The position numbers and the translations under genes were made by a program. From NCBI GenBank assembly GCA_041678605.1, contig JBAYNW010000008.1:9399-73398 (forward strand): 64,000 bases of DNA, read 5' to 3'. The notes below the pieces were generated by a model that searched no databases, had not been told where the DNA came from, and saw only the letters and a program-made list of their open reading frames with translations. Below are positions 26,166-34,803 of this stretch, in pieces. Source of the DNA: JBAYNW01 sp041678605. GTDB taxonomy: Bacteria; Cyanobacteriota; Vampirovibrionia; Gastranaerophilales; Gastranaerophilaceae. The first letter of the stretch is position 1; each line of letters starts with the position of its first letter.

Positions 26166-27311
26166 ATGAAAAAGAAACAAATAAGCATAATCGGCTCGAC
26201 CGGCTCTATCGGGACCCAAACACTTGAAGTTGTGGAAAAAATCCGTGACAAATTTGAAATTTTGGCACTGACCGGCGGGGATAACGTTGAACTTTTGAGA
26301 AAACAAATCAAACAATTTCAACCTAAAACGGTTTGCACTAAATCTGACGATACAAAAATTACTTTGGCAAAAGAATTTTCAGGTATCAAATTTCTTTGCG
26401 GGGATGAGGGATTGGAAGAAATCTGTTCAAACGCCCAAAACGATTTGGTTGTGGTGGCGGTTTCGGGAAAAATCGGCCTAAAACCTACTTTAACAGCGAT
26501 TAAAAACAAGATTGATATTGCTCTGGCAAATAAGGAAACCCTTGTTATGGCGGGCGATATCGTGATGAAGGAGGCGGGAAAAAATGGCGTCAGAATTTTA
26601 CCGATTGATAGTGAACATTGTGCAATTCATCAGTGCATTAAAAATCTTGCAGATGTAAGGAAACTTATTATAACCGCATCCGGCGGACCGTTTAGAAACA
26701 AAAGCATTGAAGAAATAAAAAATGCGACAGTTGAACAGACGCTTGCCCATCCGAAATGGCATATGGGCAAAAAAATTACCGTTGACAGTGCAACCTTGAT
26801 GAATAAAGGACTTGAGGTCATTGAGGCCCATCACCTGTTCGGAAGGTCTTACGATGATATTGAAGTTATTATTCATCCTCAAAGCCTCATTCATTCAGCG
26901 ATTGAATATGTTGACGGGAGCGTTATTGCACAGATTGGCCTGCCGAGCATGCATATCCCGATTCAGTACGCCCTGACGTATCCTGAAAGGGTTGAAGGAA
27001 TAAAATCAAAGAGTTTCAGCTTTTTAGATTCCAAGAGATTTGACTTTGAGGCACCGGATTTGGAAAAATTTCCTTGCTTAAGACTGGCTTACGAGGCGGG
27101 CAGAGCAGGCGGAAGTGCGGCGGTTTGCCTTAACGCGGCGAACGAGGAGGCGGTTTTTGCGTTCTTAAGGGGCGAAATCAAACTGTTTAAAATTTCCGAA
27201 ATTGTTGAAAAAATGATGTCAAAACACACTATTGTTAAAACTCCGTCAATTGAAGAAATTTTTGCAATTGATGATGAAATAAGGATTAAGACAAGGGAAT
27301 ACTTAAGGTAA
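26166..27311 (+). CDS. dxr: 1-deoxy-D-xylulose 5-phosphate reductoisomerase
   Basis: 381 residues. Second step of the MEP isoprenoid pathway. NADPH-binding GSTGSIGTQTLEVV at the start, LANKETLVMAG, the catalytic SEHCAIHQCI, substrate-loop SGGPFRNK, and HPKWHMGKKITVDSATLMNKGLE are all intact. ispF of the same pathway is at 37.1 kb. Start 26166 is set by the -10 box. An upstream ATG at 26127 would place the promoter in coding sequence. Confidence 0.96.
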   Translation: MKKKQISIIGSTGSIGTQTLEVVEKIRDKFEILALTGGDNVELLRKQIKQFQPKTVCTKSDDTKITLAKEFSGIKFLCGDEGLEEICSNAQNDLVVVAVSGKIGLKPTLTAIKNKIDIALANKETLVMAGDIVMKEAGKNGVRILPIDSEHCAIHQCIKNLADVRKLIITASGGPFRNKSIEEIKNATVEQTLAHPKWHMGKKITVDSATLMNKGLEVIEAHHLFGRSYDDIEVIIHPQSLIHSAIEYVDGSVIAQIGLPSMHIPIQYALTYPERVEGIKSKSFSFLDSKRFDFEAPDLEKFPCLRLAYEAGRAGGSAAVCLNAANEEAVFAFLRGEIKLFKISEIVEKMMSKHTIVKTPSIEEIFAIDDEIRIKTREYLR

Positions 27312-27503
27312 ATATTCTAAAATGTCGCTTGTTTTACAGTTTAGTGCTTTGCATAAACCTTCCAAAGTATTAAAACTTATTGTATGGGTTTTGCCATAAT
27401 ACAATCTTGTTATTGTACTTCTGCTTATTCCTGAAAGTTTTTCAAGTTCATATATTTTAATACGCTGCTCGCCCATTATTTTTGATAAATTATTTTTTAA
27501 CAT
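27303..27503 (-). CDS. XRE/Cro-family small transcriptional regulator
   Basis: 66 residues that are little more than one helix-turn-helix (IKIYELEKLSGISRSTITRLYYGKTHTISFNTLEGLCKAL), similar to phage Cro and YozG-type regulators. A -10 box TAAAAT (complement of 27510-27515) is 6 bp before the ATG, so it is probably leaderless. It is divergent from a 58-residue gene, and palindromic sites lie between them. It overlaps the 3' end of dxr by 9 bases. Confidence 0.85.
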   Translation of the reverse strand: MLKNNLSKIMGEQRIKIYELEKLSGISRSTITRLYYGKTHTISFNTLEGLCKALNCKTSDILEYLP

Positions 27504-27525
27504 AGAATTATTTTAACACTTTATA

Positions 27526-27561
27526 ATCACTATTGACACATTAACGCAATAGTGATATATT
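27526..27561 (+). promoter_or_regulatory. Promoter with operator palindrome for the 58-residue gene
   Basis: TTGACA (27533-27538), 17 bp, TATATT (27556-27561). ATCACTATTG (27526-27535) and CAATAGTGAT (27547-27556) are perfect 10-bp inverted arms overlapping the -35 and -10 boxes. A third related half-site, CAGTAGTGACA, begins at 27569. This is the expected layout for repression by the divergent XRE protein. Confidence 0.7.
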
Positions 27562-27611
27562 ATAAATCAGTAGTGACATATAATGTTTAACATTAATTAA
27601 AGGAAAAAACT

Positions 27612-27788
27612 ATGAACAATACAGAACACAAAAAATTAGCAGATATTACAATTCAATTAACAAGTATGACGTATTTGCTTAAAGTTTATTGTGAATATTT
27701 TGAAGACGACATAACAGAATTTGCAAAATTATCTGAATTTGCAACAATTTTGGATAAAACAGGTAATCTTTTATTCGACTTGCTGTAA
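27612..27788 (+). CDS. Small hypothetical protein (58 residues) controlled by the divergent XRE regulator
   Basis: ATG with AAAGGA 7 bp upstream. Sequence: starts MNNTEHKKLADITIQLTSMT; Leu, Tyr and acidic residues follow (YCEYFEDDITEF) and it ends LLFDLL. No domain recognised and no signal peptide. The compact, acidic helical character and the paired repressor gene suggest a regulatory or toxin-antitoxin-like pair, but nothing proves a toxic role. Confidence 0.65.
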   Translation: MNNTEHKKLADITIQLTSMTYLLKVYCEYFEDDITEFAKLSEFATILDKTGNLLFDLL

Positions 27789-27847
27789 ACACTGTCGGGC
27801 CGAAAGCCCAATTTACGACTTACCAACTTTTGACCTTATTAACATGT

Positions 27848-29290
27848 TTAACCTATCAACTCTTTATAAACATCCAAATAATGTTTCGCACTTGTTTTCC
27901 AGCTGTAATCGTAGCTCATTGCTGATTTTACAAGCTTTTCCCATTCATCCTTCTTTTTAAAAACGCTTATTGCATATTTTACACCATTGAGCATATTGTC
28001 CGCATCGTAATCCCAAAACTTAAACCCGTTGGCTTTTGGCAAAGGATATCCGACAACGCTGTCTTCCAGCCCGCCCGTTACTCTTACAATCGGCGGAGTT
28101 CCGTAACGCATTGCTATCATTTGGCTAAGCCCGCATGGTTCAAATTTGCTCGGCATCAAAAACATATCACTTCCGGCATAAATCCGGTTGGCGAGTTCGT
28201 GAGAAAATTGCGTGTATGACCTAATGTTCTCGGTTGTGTGAGAAAGCTGGTTTAAATGGCTTTCCAGCCACATATTTCCCGTGCCTAAAATCAGCAAATC
28301 CGCATTAAGTGCCTCTAATTTTTCATCAAGCCCCCAGAAAAGCTCAAATCCCTTTTGCTCCGATAATCTTGATACCATCCCGATTAAAGGGCGGTTTTTT
28401 TTGTATTTCAGTCCGAAATTTTTGCATAATTCTTTTTTACATTCAATTTTTCCCGACAAATCTTTTTTATCGAAATTTTTCGCAATTAATTTATCCGTTT
28501 TAGGATTAAACTCGTTTGTGTCAATTCCGTTCAAAATCCCTACAAGCTTGTCGGCATTATCCCTAAGCGTGCAATCAATATTATGCCCGCCTTCGGGCGT
28601 TTGGATTTCTTTAGCATAAGTCGGAGAAACAGCCACAACTTTATCGGCGTAATTTATCCCGCCTCTCATCCAGTTTACATGTCCGAAAAGCTCAACTCCC
28701 CAGGAATACATAACTTCCTTCTTGGGAATTTGTGCAAAATCAAGCACGTCGTCATAAAACATTCCCTGATGGGACAAGTTGTGAATTGAAAATACTGTTT
28801 TGGTGTCTTTGAAAAAATTATTGTTTTTATAAGTTGTTTTTAGATAAACAGGCAGCATCCCCGTGTGCCAGTCGTTTGCGTGAATTATATCAGGCTTGAA
28901 GTTCAATAGCTGGGCGTATTCCAAGACAGCCCTTGAAAATGCGATAAATCTTTCGTGGTTGTATCTTTCATCAATGTTAAAAGGGTAAACCATGTCGAAA
29001 CAGCCGTAATATTTTGGATTGTCGACAAAAAATACGTTAATTTTCGTACCCGGCAAAGTTGTCATATAAAGTTCAAAAACATTTTCGCTCCAGCCAAAAC
29101 TGATTTTAAGCCTTGAATTTTCCAGAGGTTTAATGTTATATTTTTCTTTGTCAATACAACCGTAAAGCGGGGTAAAGATGGCTATTTCAGCATCTTTTTC
29201 AAGGTATTTGGGTAAACTTCCGACTACATCAGCCAGACCGCCGACTTTTGAAAATGGTTTTACTTCAGCCGATGCAAATAAAATTTTCAT
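27848..29290 (-). CDS. glgA: Glycogen synthase (ADP-glucose type)
   Basis: 480 residues, GT5 family. Transfers glucose from ADP-glucose to glycogen or starch. N-terminal ADP-glucose loop KPFSKVGGLADVVGSLPK, then HANDWHTGMLPVYLK, and the C-terminal GT-B half with LGTGNMWLE, MPSKFEPCGLSQM and RYGTPPIVRVTGGLEDSV. AAGGA about 9 bp before the ATG. No glgB or glgC nearby. A long spacer with a family B repeat lies upstream. Confidence 0.95.
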   Translation of the reverse strand: MKILFASAEVKPFSKVGGLADVVGSLPKYLEKDAEIAIFTPLYGCIDKEKYNIKPLENSRLKISFGWSENVFELYMTTLPGTKINVFFVDNPKYYGCFDMVYPFNIDERYNHERFIAFSRAVLEYAQLLNFKPDIIHANDWHTGMLPVYLKTTYKNNNFFKDTKTVFSIHNLSHQGMFYDDVLDFAQIPKKEVMYSWGVELFGHVNWMRGGINYADKVVAVSPTYAKEIQTPEGGHNIDCTLRDNADKLVGILNGIDTNEFNPKTDKLIAKNFDKKDLSGKIECKKELCKNFGLKYKKNRPLIGMVSRLSEQKGFELFWGLDEKLEALNADLLILGTGNMWLESHLNQLSHTTENIRSYTQFSHELANRIYAGSDMFLMPSKFEPCGLSQMIAMRYGTPPIVRVTGGLEDSVVGYPLPKANGFKFWDYDADNMLNGVKYAISVFKKKDEWEKLVKSAMSYDYSWKTSAKHYLDVYKELIG

Positions 29291-29420
29291 ATTTTAAAAT
29301 CCTTAATAGTCTGCAGTAAAGATTCTATCACAGAAATAATTATTCGTTAACTGGTTTTTAATTAAAATTTATGTTATTATAAAAGGGTAACAACTCAGGT
29401 CAAAAAGCAAACAAGTCTAA

Positions 29421-29559
29421 CGTCATTGCGAGGCATGGGTTGTCGGCTCAGTCAAAAACGTCCACCGAAGCAATCTTACCGGCAACGTGTACGTTGGAAA
29501 GATTGCTTCGAAATGCAAACCTTTCCCTATGCCTACAAGTCTCATGTCTCGCAATGACG
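29421..29559. repeat. Family B repeat, full copy
   Basis: CGTCATTGCGAGGCATGGG at the left, CTCGCAATGACG at the right, and inner ACCGAAGCAATCTT/AAGATTGCTTCG arms. It shares the central GGTTGTCGGCTC...GTCCACCGAAGCAATC with the copy at 11923. The 316-bp gap between glgA and the UPF0210 gene contains nothing else recognisable. Confidence 0.9.
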
Positions 29560-29606
29560 CGGCAGCGTAAGTTTTAAGTGTGTATATTTTACTGCAGAGA
29601 GCCAGA

Positions 29607-30974
29607 ATGACAATTTTTAACGAGAATTTTATTTTAGAAACAATAAATATGATTAAGCTTCACAACCTTGATATCAGAACCGTGACGCTTGCACTCAGCT
29701 TGAGAGATTGTATGTCCGAAGACGTTGACGTAGTTTGCGAAAAAATTTACAAAAAAATCATTAAATATGCAAAAAATCTGGACGCCTATGCCAACGAAAT
29801 AGAAGAGGATTATTCCATCCCGATAATTAATAAGAGAATTGCCGTAACACCGATTTCTCTGGTTGGAGAATCTTGCAAAAATCCTGATTACGTAAAAATT
29901 GCAAAAACACTCGATAGGGCAGCAAAAGATATAAATGTTGATTTTATCGGCGGATTTTCGGCTCTTGTAGAGAAAGGCTGCACAAAAGGCGATGCGGCAC
30001 TTATGGAAAGTATTCCCGAAGCTCTTGCTTCGACCGACAGAATTTGTTCATCAGTAAATCTGGCGAGTTCAAAGGCCGGAATAAATATGGATTCCGTTTT
30101 AAAAATGGCTGAGATAATTAAAAAAACCGCTGAACTTACTGCTGATAAAGACGGAATTGGTGCCGCCAAGCTGGTTTGTTTCTGCAACTCCACAAGCGAT
30201 AACCCGTTTATGGCAGGGGCATATTGCGGATACGGAGAGCCTGAAGCCAGCTTAAACGTTGGAGTATCCGGCCCCGGAGTTGTCAGAGCCGCAATCGAAA
30301 AAATGCCAAAAGATGCAGATTTTAGTGATTTGGCAAATAAAATTAAACAAATTTCATATAAAATAACCACAACGGGGGAACTTGTAGGAAGAAAATTAGC
30401 TGAAAAGTTGGATATTCCCTTCGGAGTAATTGACTTATCCTTGGCTCCAACCCCTGCTGAAGGTGACAGTGTTGCAGGGATTTTTCAGGCAATGGGGCTT
30501 GAACACGCAGGTTCTCACGGCACAACGGCCGCTCTGGCAATGCTGAATGATGCGGTAAAAAAAGGCGGAATTATGGCAAGTTCCCATGTAGGCGGGCTTT
30601 CCGGAGCATTTATTCCGGTATCGGAAGATGCGGGAATGATTGAAGCCACGTCGAAGGGTTATTTAACCTTTGACAAACTTGAGGCGATGACATCTGTTTG
30701 TTCCGTAGGGCTTGATATGATTGCAATTCCCGGTGATACTCCGGTTGAGACAATTGCGGGTATTATTGCGGATGAAATGGCAATAGGAATGATTAACAAA
30801 AAAACTACTGCCGTCAGAATTATTCCCGTTCCGAATAAAAATGTGGGTGATGCGGCAATTTACGGCGGATTGATGGGAGAAGCTCCTATTATGCCGGTCA
30901 GCAAGCTTTCTTCAAAAGGCTTCGTAACAAGAGGCGGAAGAATTCCCGCACCAATTCATAGTTTGAATAATTAA
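29607..30974 (+). CDS. UPF0210 (PFL-like, DUF711) family protein
   Basis: 455 residues from MTIFNENFILETINMI, the conserved family start. ITRTVT-like LDIRTVTLALSLRDC, INKRIAVTPISLV and GLEHAGSHGTTAALAMLNDAVKKGG are landmarks of this family. The family is found mainly in anaerobes and is often annotated as PFL-related, but its reaction is not known. It often pairs with an ACT-domain gene, which is not visible here. A 116-residue gene follows 14 bp later. Confidence 0.85.
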   Translation: MTIFNENFILETINMIKLHNLDIRTVTLALSLRDCMSEDVDVVCEKIYKKIIKYAKNLDAYANEIEEDYSIPIINKRIAVTPISLVGESCKNPDYVKIAKTLDRAAKDINVDFIGGFSALVEKGCTKGDAALMESIPEALASTDRICSSVNLASSKAGINMDSVLKMAEIIKKTAELTADKDGIGAAKLVCFCNSTSDNPFMAGAYCGYGEPEASLNVGVSGPGVVRAAIEKMPKDADFSDLANKIKQISYKITTTGELVGRKLAEKLDIPFGVIDLSLAPTPAEGDSVAGIFQAMGLEHAGSHGTTAALAMLNDAVKKGGIMASSHVGGLSGAFIPVSEDAGMIEATSKGYLTFDKLEAMTSVCSVGLDMIAIPGDTPVETIAGIIADEMAIGMINKKTTAVRIIPVPNKNVGDAAIYGGLMGEAPIMPVSKLSSKGFVTRGGRIPAPIHSLNN

Positions 30975-30988
30975 ATTTTGGAGGAAAA

Positions 30989-31339
30989 ATGCCAGGAGAA
31001 ATCCATCACTTGGAAGAATCATTAAAAGAATTTTTAGCGGATGCACAAAACGATAGTTACAATGCCCGTAATACGGATTTTCACAAGTATAATAATTTAA
31101 AAATTTATATGGAACCCAATCAAAACAAAAACCCGCACTTCGTTGTCAGAATCGGAATTTCAGAGGCTATGTACAGTCTAAATAGCGGCGAAAAAATCTT
31201 GGGCGGACTCGGCAGTGATGAAAGGTTGATTAGAAGATGGTTTGATAAAGCTTTCATAAGGTCCGACCTGAATATCGCATGGAATAAATCGAAGAAGGTT
31301 AAAGCCGTTTCGGTAAAAGAAGACGACGATTTCGACTAA
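30989..31339 (+). CDS. Conserved-looking hypothetical protein downstream of UPF0210
   Basis: 116 residues, GGAGG 7-8 bp before the ATG. Not recognised. Soluble and charged, with a central strand-rich part (LKIYMEPNQ, PHFVVRIGISEAMYSLNSGEKILGG), a basic turn (DERLIRRWFDKAF) and an acidic tail ending DDDFD. The tight spacing suggests co-expression with the UPF0210 gene. Confidence 0.7.
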   Translation: MPGEIHHLEESLKEFLADAQNDSYNARNTDFHKYNNLKIYMEPNQNKNPHFVVRIGISEAMYSLNSGEKILGGLGSDERLIRRWFDKAFIRSDLNIAWNKSKKVKAVSVKEDDDFD

Positions 31340-31552
31340 ACTCTTTTGGGTTGCTGAATTTCTGTTGAAATGTTGCCGCTTTACAATTATTTTACCATTT
31401 GTTTACATTGTATTTGCATTTTATTTTGTTTATCTTATGATATTTATGGATGAAAGCCGATTTTTTTGTAATGTCGATAGAATGTGAGGTTAACCAAAGC
31501 ATTCTATAATTTTATCCGTAAAAATACATTAAAAACAAAAAGGACTGATACG

Positions 31553-31720
31553 ATGGGAATCAAAGGCAGAGTAGACAAAATGGTGGTTTTAGCTTGTGAA
31601 GACTGCAAGGAAAGAAACTACACGACCGTCAAAAACAAGAAGACATCAAAAGAAAGAATGGAACTAAGCAAATATTGTCCTTCTTGCAAAAAACATACCG
31701 TACATAAAGAAACGAAATAG
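31553..31720 (+). CDS. rpmG: 50S ribosomal protein L33
   Basis: 55 residues starting MGIKGRVDKMVVLACEDC. A four-Cys zinc-ribbon form (CEDC, CPSC), with the typical YTTVKNKK and KYCPSCKKHTVHKE. The start is at 31553 because the family begins here and AAAAAGGA lies 6-10 bp upstream. First gene of a translation and transcription cluster with tRNA-Trp, secE, nusG, rplK and rplA. Confidence 0.93.
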   Translation: MGIKGRVDKMVVLACEDCKERNYTTVKNKKTSKERMELSKYCPSCKKHTVHKETK

Positions 31721-31797
31721 AGGTATGGAAGACTAGAGGTATAGAGGACCAGCATTTATATAGCTATACATCTATACATCCATTCCTCCAACCCTCC
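31719..31797. repeat. Inverted block of short AGGTATGGA-type repeats
   Basis: AGAGGTATGGAAGACTAGAGG is followed by TATACATCTATACATCC and ATTCCTCC, so AG-rich units face complements. Very similar to 13436-13505. It separates rpmG from tRNA-Trp. Confidence 0.6.
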
Positions 31798-31802
31798 GGC
31801 AA

Positions 31803-31875
31803 GCGTCCTTAGTTCAGTTGGTAGAACGTCGGTCTCCAAAACCGGATGTCGAGGGTTCAAGTCCTTCAGGGCGCG
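31803..31875 (+). tRNA. tRNA-Trp (anticodon CCA)
   Basis: 73 bases. Acceptor GCGTCCT pairs with AGGGCGC (one G-T pair), followed by the discriminator base G. The D arm has AGTTCAGTTGGTAGA, the anticodon loop CTCCAAA shows CCA, and the T arm is GAGGG-TTCAAGT-CCTTC. The 3' CCA is not encoded. The position directly before secE-nusG is a conserved bacterial arrangement. Confidence 0.95.
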
Positions 31876-31898
31876 ATTATATAATTCAAAGGATAAAG

Positions 31899-32096
31899 AT
31901 GAACGAAACAGTAAATGCAATTACAACTTATTTAAAAGGCGTCAGAGCTGAATGGGGCAAAATTAATTGGCCCGAAAGACGTCAGGTCTTTGCTGAAACA
32001 CTTTTTGTAGTGGTGATTATTGTTGTTTTTACGGTTGCGGTTTACTTTATGGATGTTATTTTTAAGTGGGCATTAAGTTTTATTCCACACAGATAG
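31899..32096 (+). CDS. secE: Preprotein translocase subunit SecE
   Basis: 65 residues. An amphipathic N-terminus with the conserved RAEWGKINWPERRQV is followed by one membrane helix (about 35-58). It clamps SecY in the inner membrane. Start 31899 has AAAGGA upstream; a longer frame starting in the tRNA is not real. Confidence 0.93.
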   Translation: MNETVNAITTYLKGVRAEWGKINWPERRQVFAETLFVVVIIVVFTVAVYFMDVIFKWALSFIPHR

Positions 32097-32110
32097 AAGA
32101 AAGACGGTCT

Positions 32111-32746
32111 ATGATGGCGAAAAAAGAGAAATTAGAAAATTTAGAAGAAGACTTTCAGGTTGAAGAAACTCTTGATGCAGCTCAAGAAGTCGCTGTTGAG
32201 CAGGATAAACCGGCTAAAACAGCACAAAAACGCTGGTATATTGTCCACACGTATTCAGGCCACGAAAACAAGGTTAAGGTTAACCTCGAAAAACGTATTG
32301 AATATATGAATATGGGCGAAAAAATCTTTAGAGTAGAAGTTCCTCAAAAAACCGTTACTCAAATTAAGGGCGGCAAAAAGCTGGAAAGGGAAGAAAAAAT
32401 CTTTCCGGGATATGTTCTGGTAGAGATGATAATGGATGATGACAGCTGGTACGTCGTAAGACACACGGCAGGTGTTACAAAATTCGTCGGCTCTGCGAAA
32501 AAACCGGTTGCGGCAAAAGACAGTGAAATCAAAAAAATTATTCACCGCTCTCAAACTCAAACCCAAAAAATTCAGCTTGATGTTAAGGCTGGAGATAAGG
32601 TCAGAATTATCTCAGGTCCGTTCTCTGATTTCGTCGGGGATATTACGGAAGTTTATCCTGATAAGTCAAAATTGAGAGCAAATGTTTCAATCTTCGGACG
32701 TGAAACACCTGTCGAATTGGAATATAAACAGATACAAAAATTGTAA
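32111..32746 (+). CDS. nusG: Transcription termination/antitermination protein NusG
   Basis: 211 residues. Binds RNA polymerase clamp and couples transcription with translation. The NGN domain starts at KRWYIVHTYSGHENKV (about residue 38), with EEKIFPGYVLVEM and VRHTAGVTKFVG. The C-terminal KOW domain is KAGDKVRIISGPFSDFVGDITEV. An acidic N-terminal extension of about 35 residues precedes the NGN domain. Two adjacent ATGs (32111, 32114) are possible. Confidence 0.95.
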   Translation: MMAKKEKLENLEEDFQVEETLDAAQEVAVEQDKPAKTAQKRWYIVHTYSGHENKVKVNLEKRIEYMNMGEKIFRVEVPQKTVTQIKGGKKLEREEKIFPGYVLVEMIMDDDSWYVVRHTAGVTKFVGSAKKPVAAKDSEIKKIIHRSQTQTQKIQLDVKAGDKVRIISGPFSDFVGDITEVYPDKSKLRANVSIFGRETPVELEYKQIQKL

Positions 32747-32765
32747 AAAAGGAGTATACAAAAAA

Positions 32766-33191
32766 ATGGCAAAGAAAGTAATAGGAAAAATTAAACTTCA
32801 AATAGAAGCGGGAAAAGCAAATCCGTCACCACCGGTAGGTCCGGCATTAGGACAACACGGTGTTAACATCATGGATTTTTGCAAACAGTTTAACGCAAAA
32901 ACAGAGTCGAAAGCAGGATACATTATTCCTGTCGTTATAGATGTTTACGAAGACAGAAGCTTTTCGTTCATCACAAAATCACCGCCGGCTGCGGGTTTGA
33001 TTAAAAAAGCAATAAACATTCCAAAAGGTTCAGCCACACCTAACAAGGACAAGGTTGGCGAAATAACTCAGGCACAAATGGAAGAAATTGCAAAAACAAA
33101 AATGGAAGATTTGAACGCAACTTCGCTCGAAAGTGCCGTAAAAATGATTAAGGGTACCGCTCGTGCAATGGGCGTTACTGTTAGTGAGTAG
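32766..33191 (+). CDS. rplK: 50S ribosomal protein L11
   Basis: 141 residues, exact family length. N-terminal IKLQIEAGKANPSPPVGPALGQHGVNIMDFCKQFN and the C-terminal rRNA-binding domain ending KGTARAMGVTV are intact. L11 forms the GTPase-associated centre of the large subunit. AAGGAG lies upstream at 32750. Confidence 0.97.
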   Translation: MAKKVIGKIKLQIEAGKANPSPPVGPALGQHGVNIMDFCKQFNAKTESKAGYIIPVVIDVYEDRSFSFITKSPPAAGLIKKAINIPKGSATPNKDKVGEITQAQMEEIAKTKMEDLNATSLESAVKMIKGTARAMGVTVSE

Positions 33192-33204
33192 TAAATAGCA
33201 AAAG

Positions 33205-33229
33205 GTAGGATGGGCTGAAGCCCATCAAC
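33205..33229. repeat. Family C hairpin between rplK and rplA
   Basis: GTAGGATGGGCTGAAGCCCATC folds with a GATGGGCT/AGCCCATC stem. It resembles the first hairpin at 19966. No T-run follows, so it is not an obvious terminator. Confidence 0.6.
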
Positions 33230-33281
33230 TCAACAATTTGGGAGTTCTTAATCGAACGTTACCACCAAGAAGGAGAAAACA

Positions 33282-34004
33282 ATGGCAAAATTAACTAAAA
33301 AACAAAAGAAAATGCAGGAAATGCTTGAAGGGTTTGAACAACCCTCAAATGCAACTGATGCTGTCAAAAAATTACAAGAAATTTCAAAGGAAGTTTCCAA
33401 ATTCAACGAAACCGTTGAATGCCACTTCCGCTTAGGAATTGACGTAAAACACGCAGATCAGCAAATTCGCTCAACCACTGTTTTACCGGCAGGATTGGGA
33501 AAAGAAATCAGAGTTTGCGTTATTGCAAAAGGACCAAAGGCGACCGAAGCTAAGGATGCCGGTGCAGACGAAGCCGGTGCTGAAGAAGTTATCGAAAAAA
33601 TCGAAAAAGGCTGGTATGAATTTGATACCCTCATTGCAACTCCCGACTGTATGGGAATGTTGGGCAAGCTGGGACGGGTTTTGGGGCCTAAAGGTTTGAT
33701 GCCGAACCCTAAAACAGGAACAGTTACGATGGATATCGCTGCCGCTGTTAAAGACGCTAAGGCGGGGAAGATTGAATTCAGAGCCGACAAACAGGGTGTA
33801 GTTCACTGCCCTATCGGAAAAATTCAATTTAAAACCGCTGATTTGCTTAAAAACTTTGCAACTCTTGCAGATGCGATTTTGAGAGCAAGACCTTCATCAT
33901 CAAAGGGAACATTTATCAAGTCTTTGTATCTGACAACAACAATGGGACCAAGCATTAAATTGGAAACCAAAAACTTGTCAACAGAAGTAAAAGAACTTAT
34001 ATAG
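33282..34004 (+). CDS. rplA: 50S ribosomal protein L1
   Basis: 240 residues. The L1 signature is spread over TPDCMGMLGKLGRVLGPKGLMPNPKTGT and GKIEFRADKQGVVHCPIGK. About 10 residues of basic N-terminal extension (KKQKKMQEML). AAGGAG 6-7 bp upstream. In most bacteria rplJ and rplL follow directly. Here the next gene is tmk, so the usual L11-L1-L10-L7/L12 order is broken. Confidence 0.97.
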   Translation: MAKLTKKQKKMQEMLEGFEQPSNATDAVKKLQEISKEVSKFNETVECHFRLGIDVKHADQQIRSTTVLPAGLGKEIRVCVIAKGPKATEAKDAGADEAGAEEVIEKIEKGWYEFDTLIATPDCMGMLGKLGRVLGPKGLMPNPKTGTVTMDIAAAVKDAKAGKIEFRADKQGVVHCPIGKIQFKTADLLKNFATLADAILRARPSSSKGTFIKSLYLTTTMGPSIKLETKNLSTEVKELI

Positions 34005-34103
34005 ATTGAAAGGCTTAAAGGGTGAATGGGTGAATGGTTATAAAATTAACTTTTCACCCTTCACCTTTTCACCTGTTAAGCTTATTAAACAAGGATTTTA
34101 AAT

Positions 34104-34730
34104 ATGAATAAGGGTTTATTTATAACATTTGAAGGAGCGGACGGTTGCGGAAAAACAACGCAGCTTAATCTGCTGGCAGAATATTTGAAGCAAAAGGGCT
34201 TTGAGGTTTTAATTACAAGGGAACCCGGTGCGGTCGGTTTGGGTGAAAAAATTCGGGATATTTTGCTGAATTATGATGGAGAAGTTTCGCCAAACTGCGA
34301 AGCGTTTTTGTTTTTGGCAGACAGGGCTCAAAATGTTGATATGATAATCAAACCGGCTATTGAAGCGGGCAAAATAGTTTTGTGCGACAGGCATACCGAT
34401 TCAACCATTGCTTATCAAGGGTACGGCAGAGGGGTTGATTTGGTGCAGGCTAAAATGCTTAACAGAATTGCCACAAGCTCTCTTGTGCCGGATTTAACAT
34501 TTGTTTTTGATGTTGACGTCGAGACTTCTATGTCACGTGTCGGCAAGAGCAAAGACCGGATGGAATCCGCGGGGGTGGAATTTCATAACAGAGTCAGAGA
34601 AGGTTATCTTAAAATTGCAAAAGAAGAACCGGACAGGGTAAAAGTTATAAATTCAAACGACACAGTTGAAAACATTTTTGAGGGGGTAAAAAAATTTACT
34701 GAAGATATTTTGTGTCATTGCGAGGAGTGA
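34104..34730 (+). CDS. tmk: Thymidylate kinase
   Basis: 208 residues. Phosphorylates dTMP to dTDP. P-loop FEGADGCGKTTQ, the TREPGA motif, and CDRHTDSTIAYQGYGRG are clear. The last five residues, CHCEE and the TGA stop, are encoded by a family B repeat (34714-34754), so the natural C-terminus has been changed by the repeat. AAGGA before the ATG. Confidence 0.95.
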   Translation: MNKGLFITFEGADGCGKTTQLNLLAEYLKQKGFEVLITREPGAVGLGEKIRDILLNYDGEVSPNCEAFLFLADRAQNVDMIIKPAIEAGKIVLCDRHTDSTIAYQGYGRGVDLVQAKMLNRIATSSLVPDLTFVFDVDVETSMSRVGKSKDRMESAGVEFHNRVREGYLKIAKEEPDRVKVINSNDTVENIFEGVKKFTEDILCHCEE

Positions 34731-34754
34731 GCAAAGCGAATGACGCGGCAATCC
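34714..34754. repeat. Family B repeat forming the tmk 3' end
   Basis: GTCATTGCGAGGAGTGAGCAAAGCGAATGAC followed by GCGGCAATCC. It overlaps the last 17 bases of tmk and supplies its stop codon. Confidence 0.85.
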
Positions 34755-34803
34755 AAAATGAGGCAGAAGTTAGGATTTACCTCTCAACAACATAAGGTAA
34801 AAA

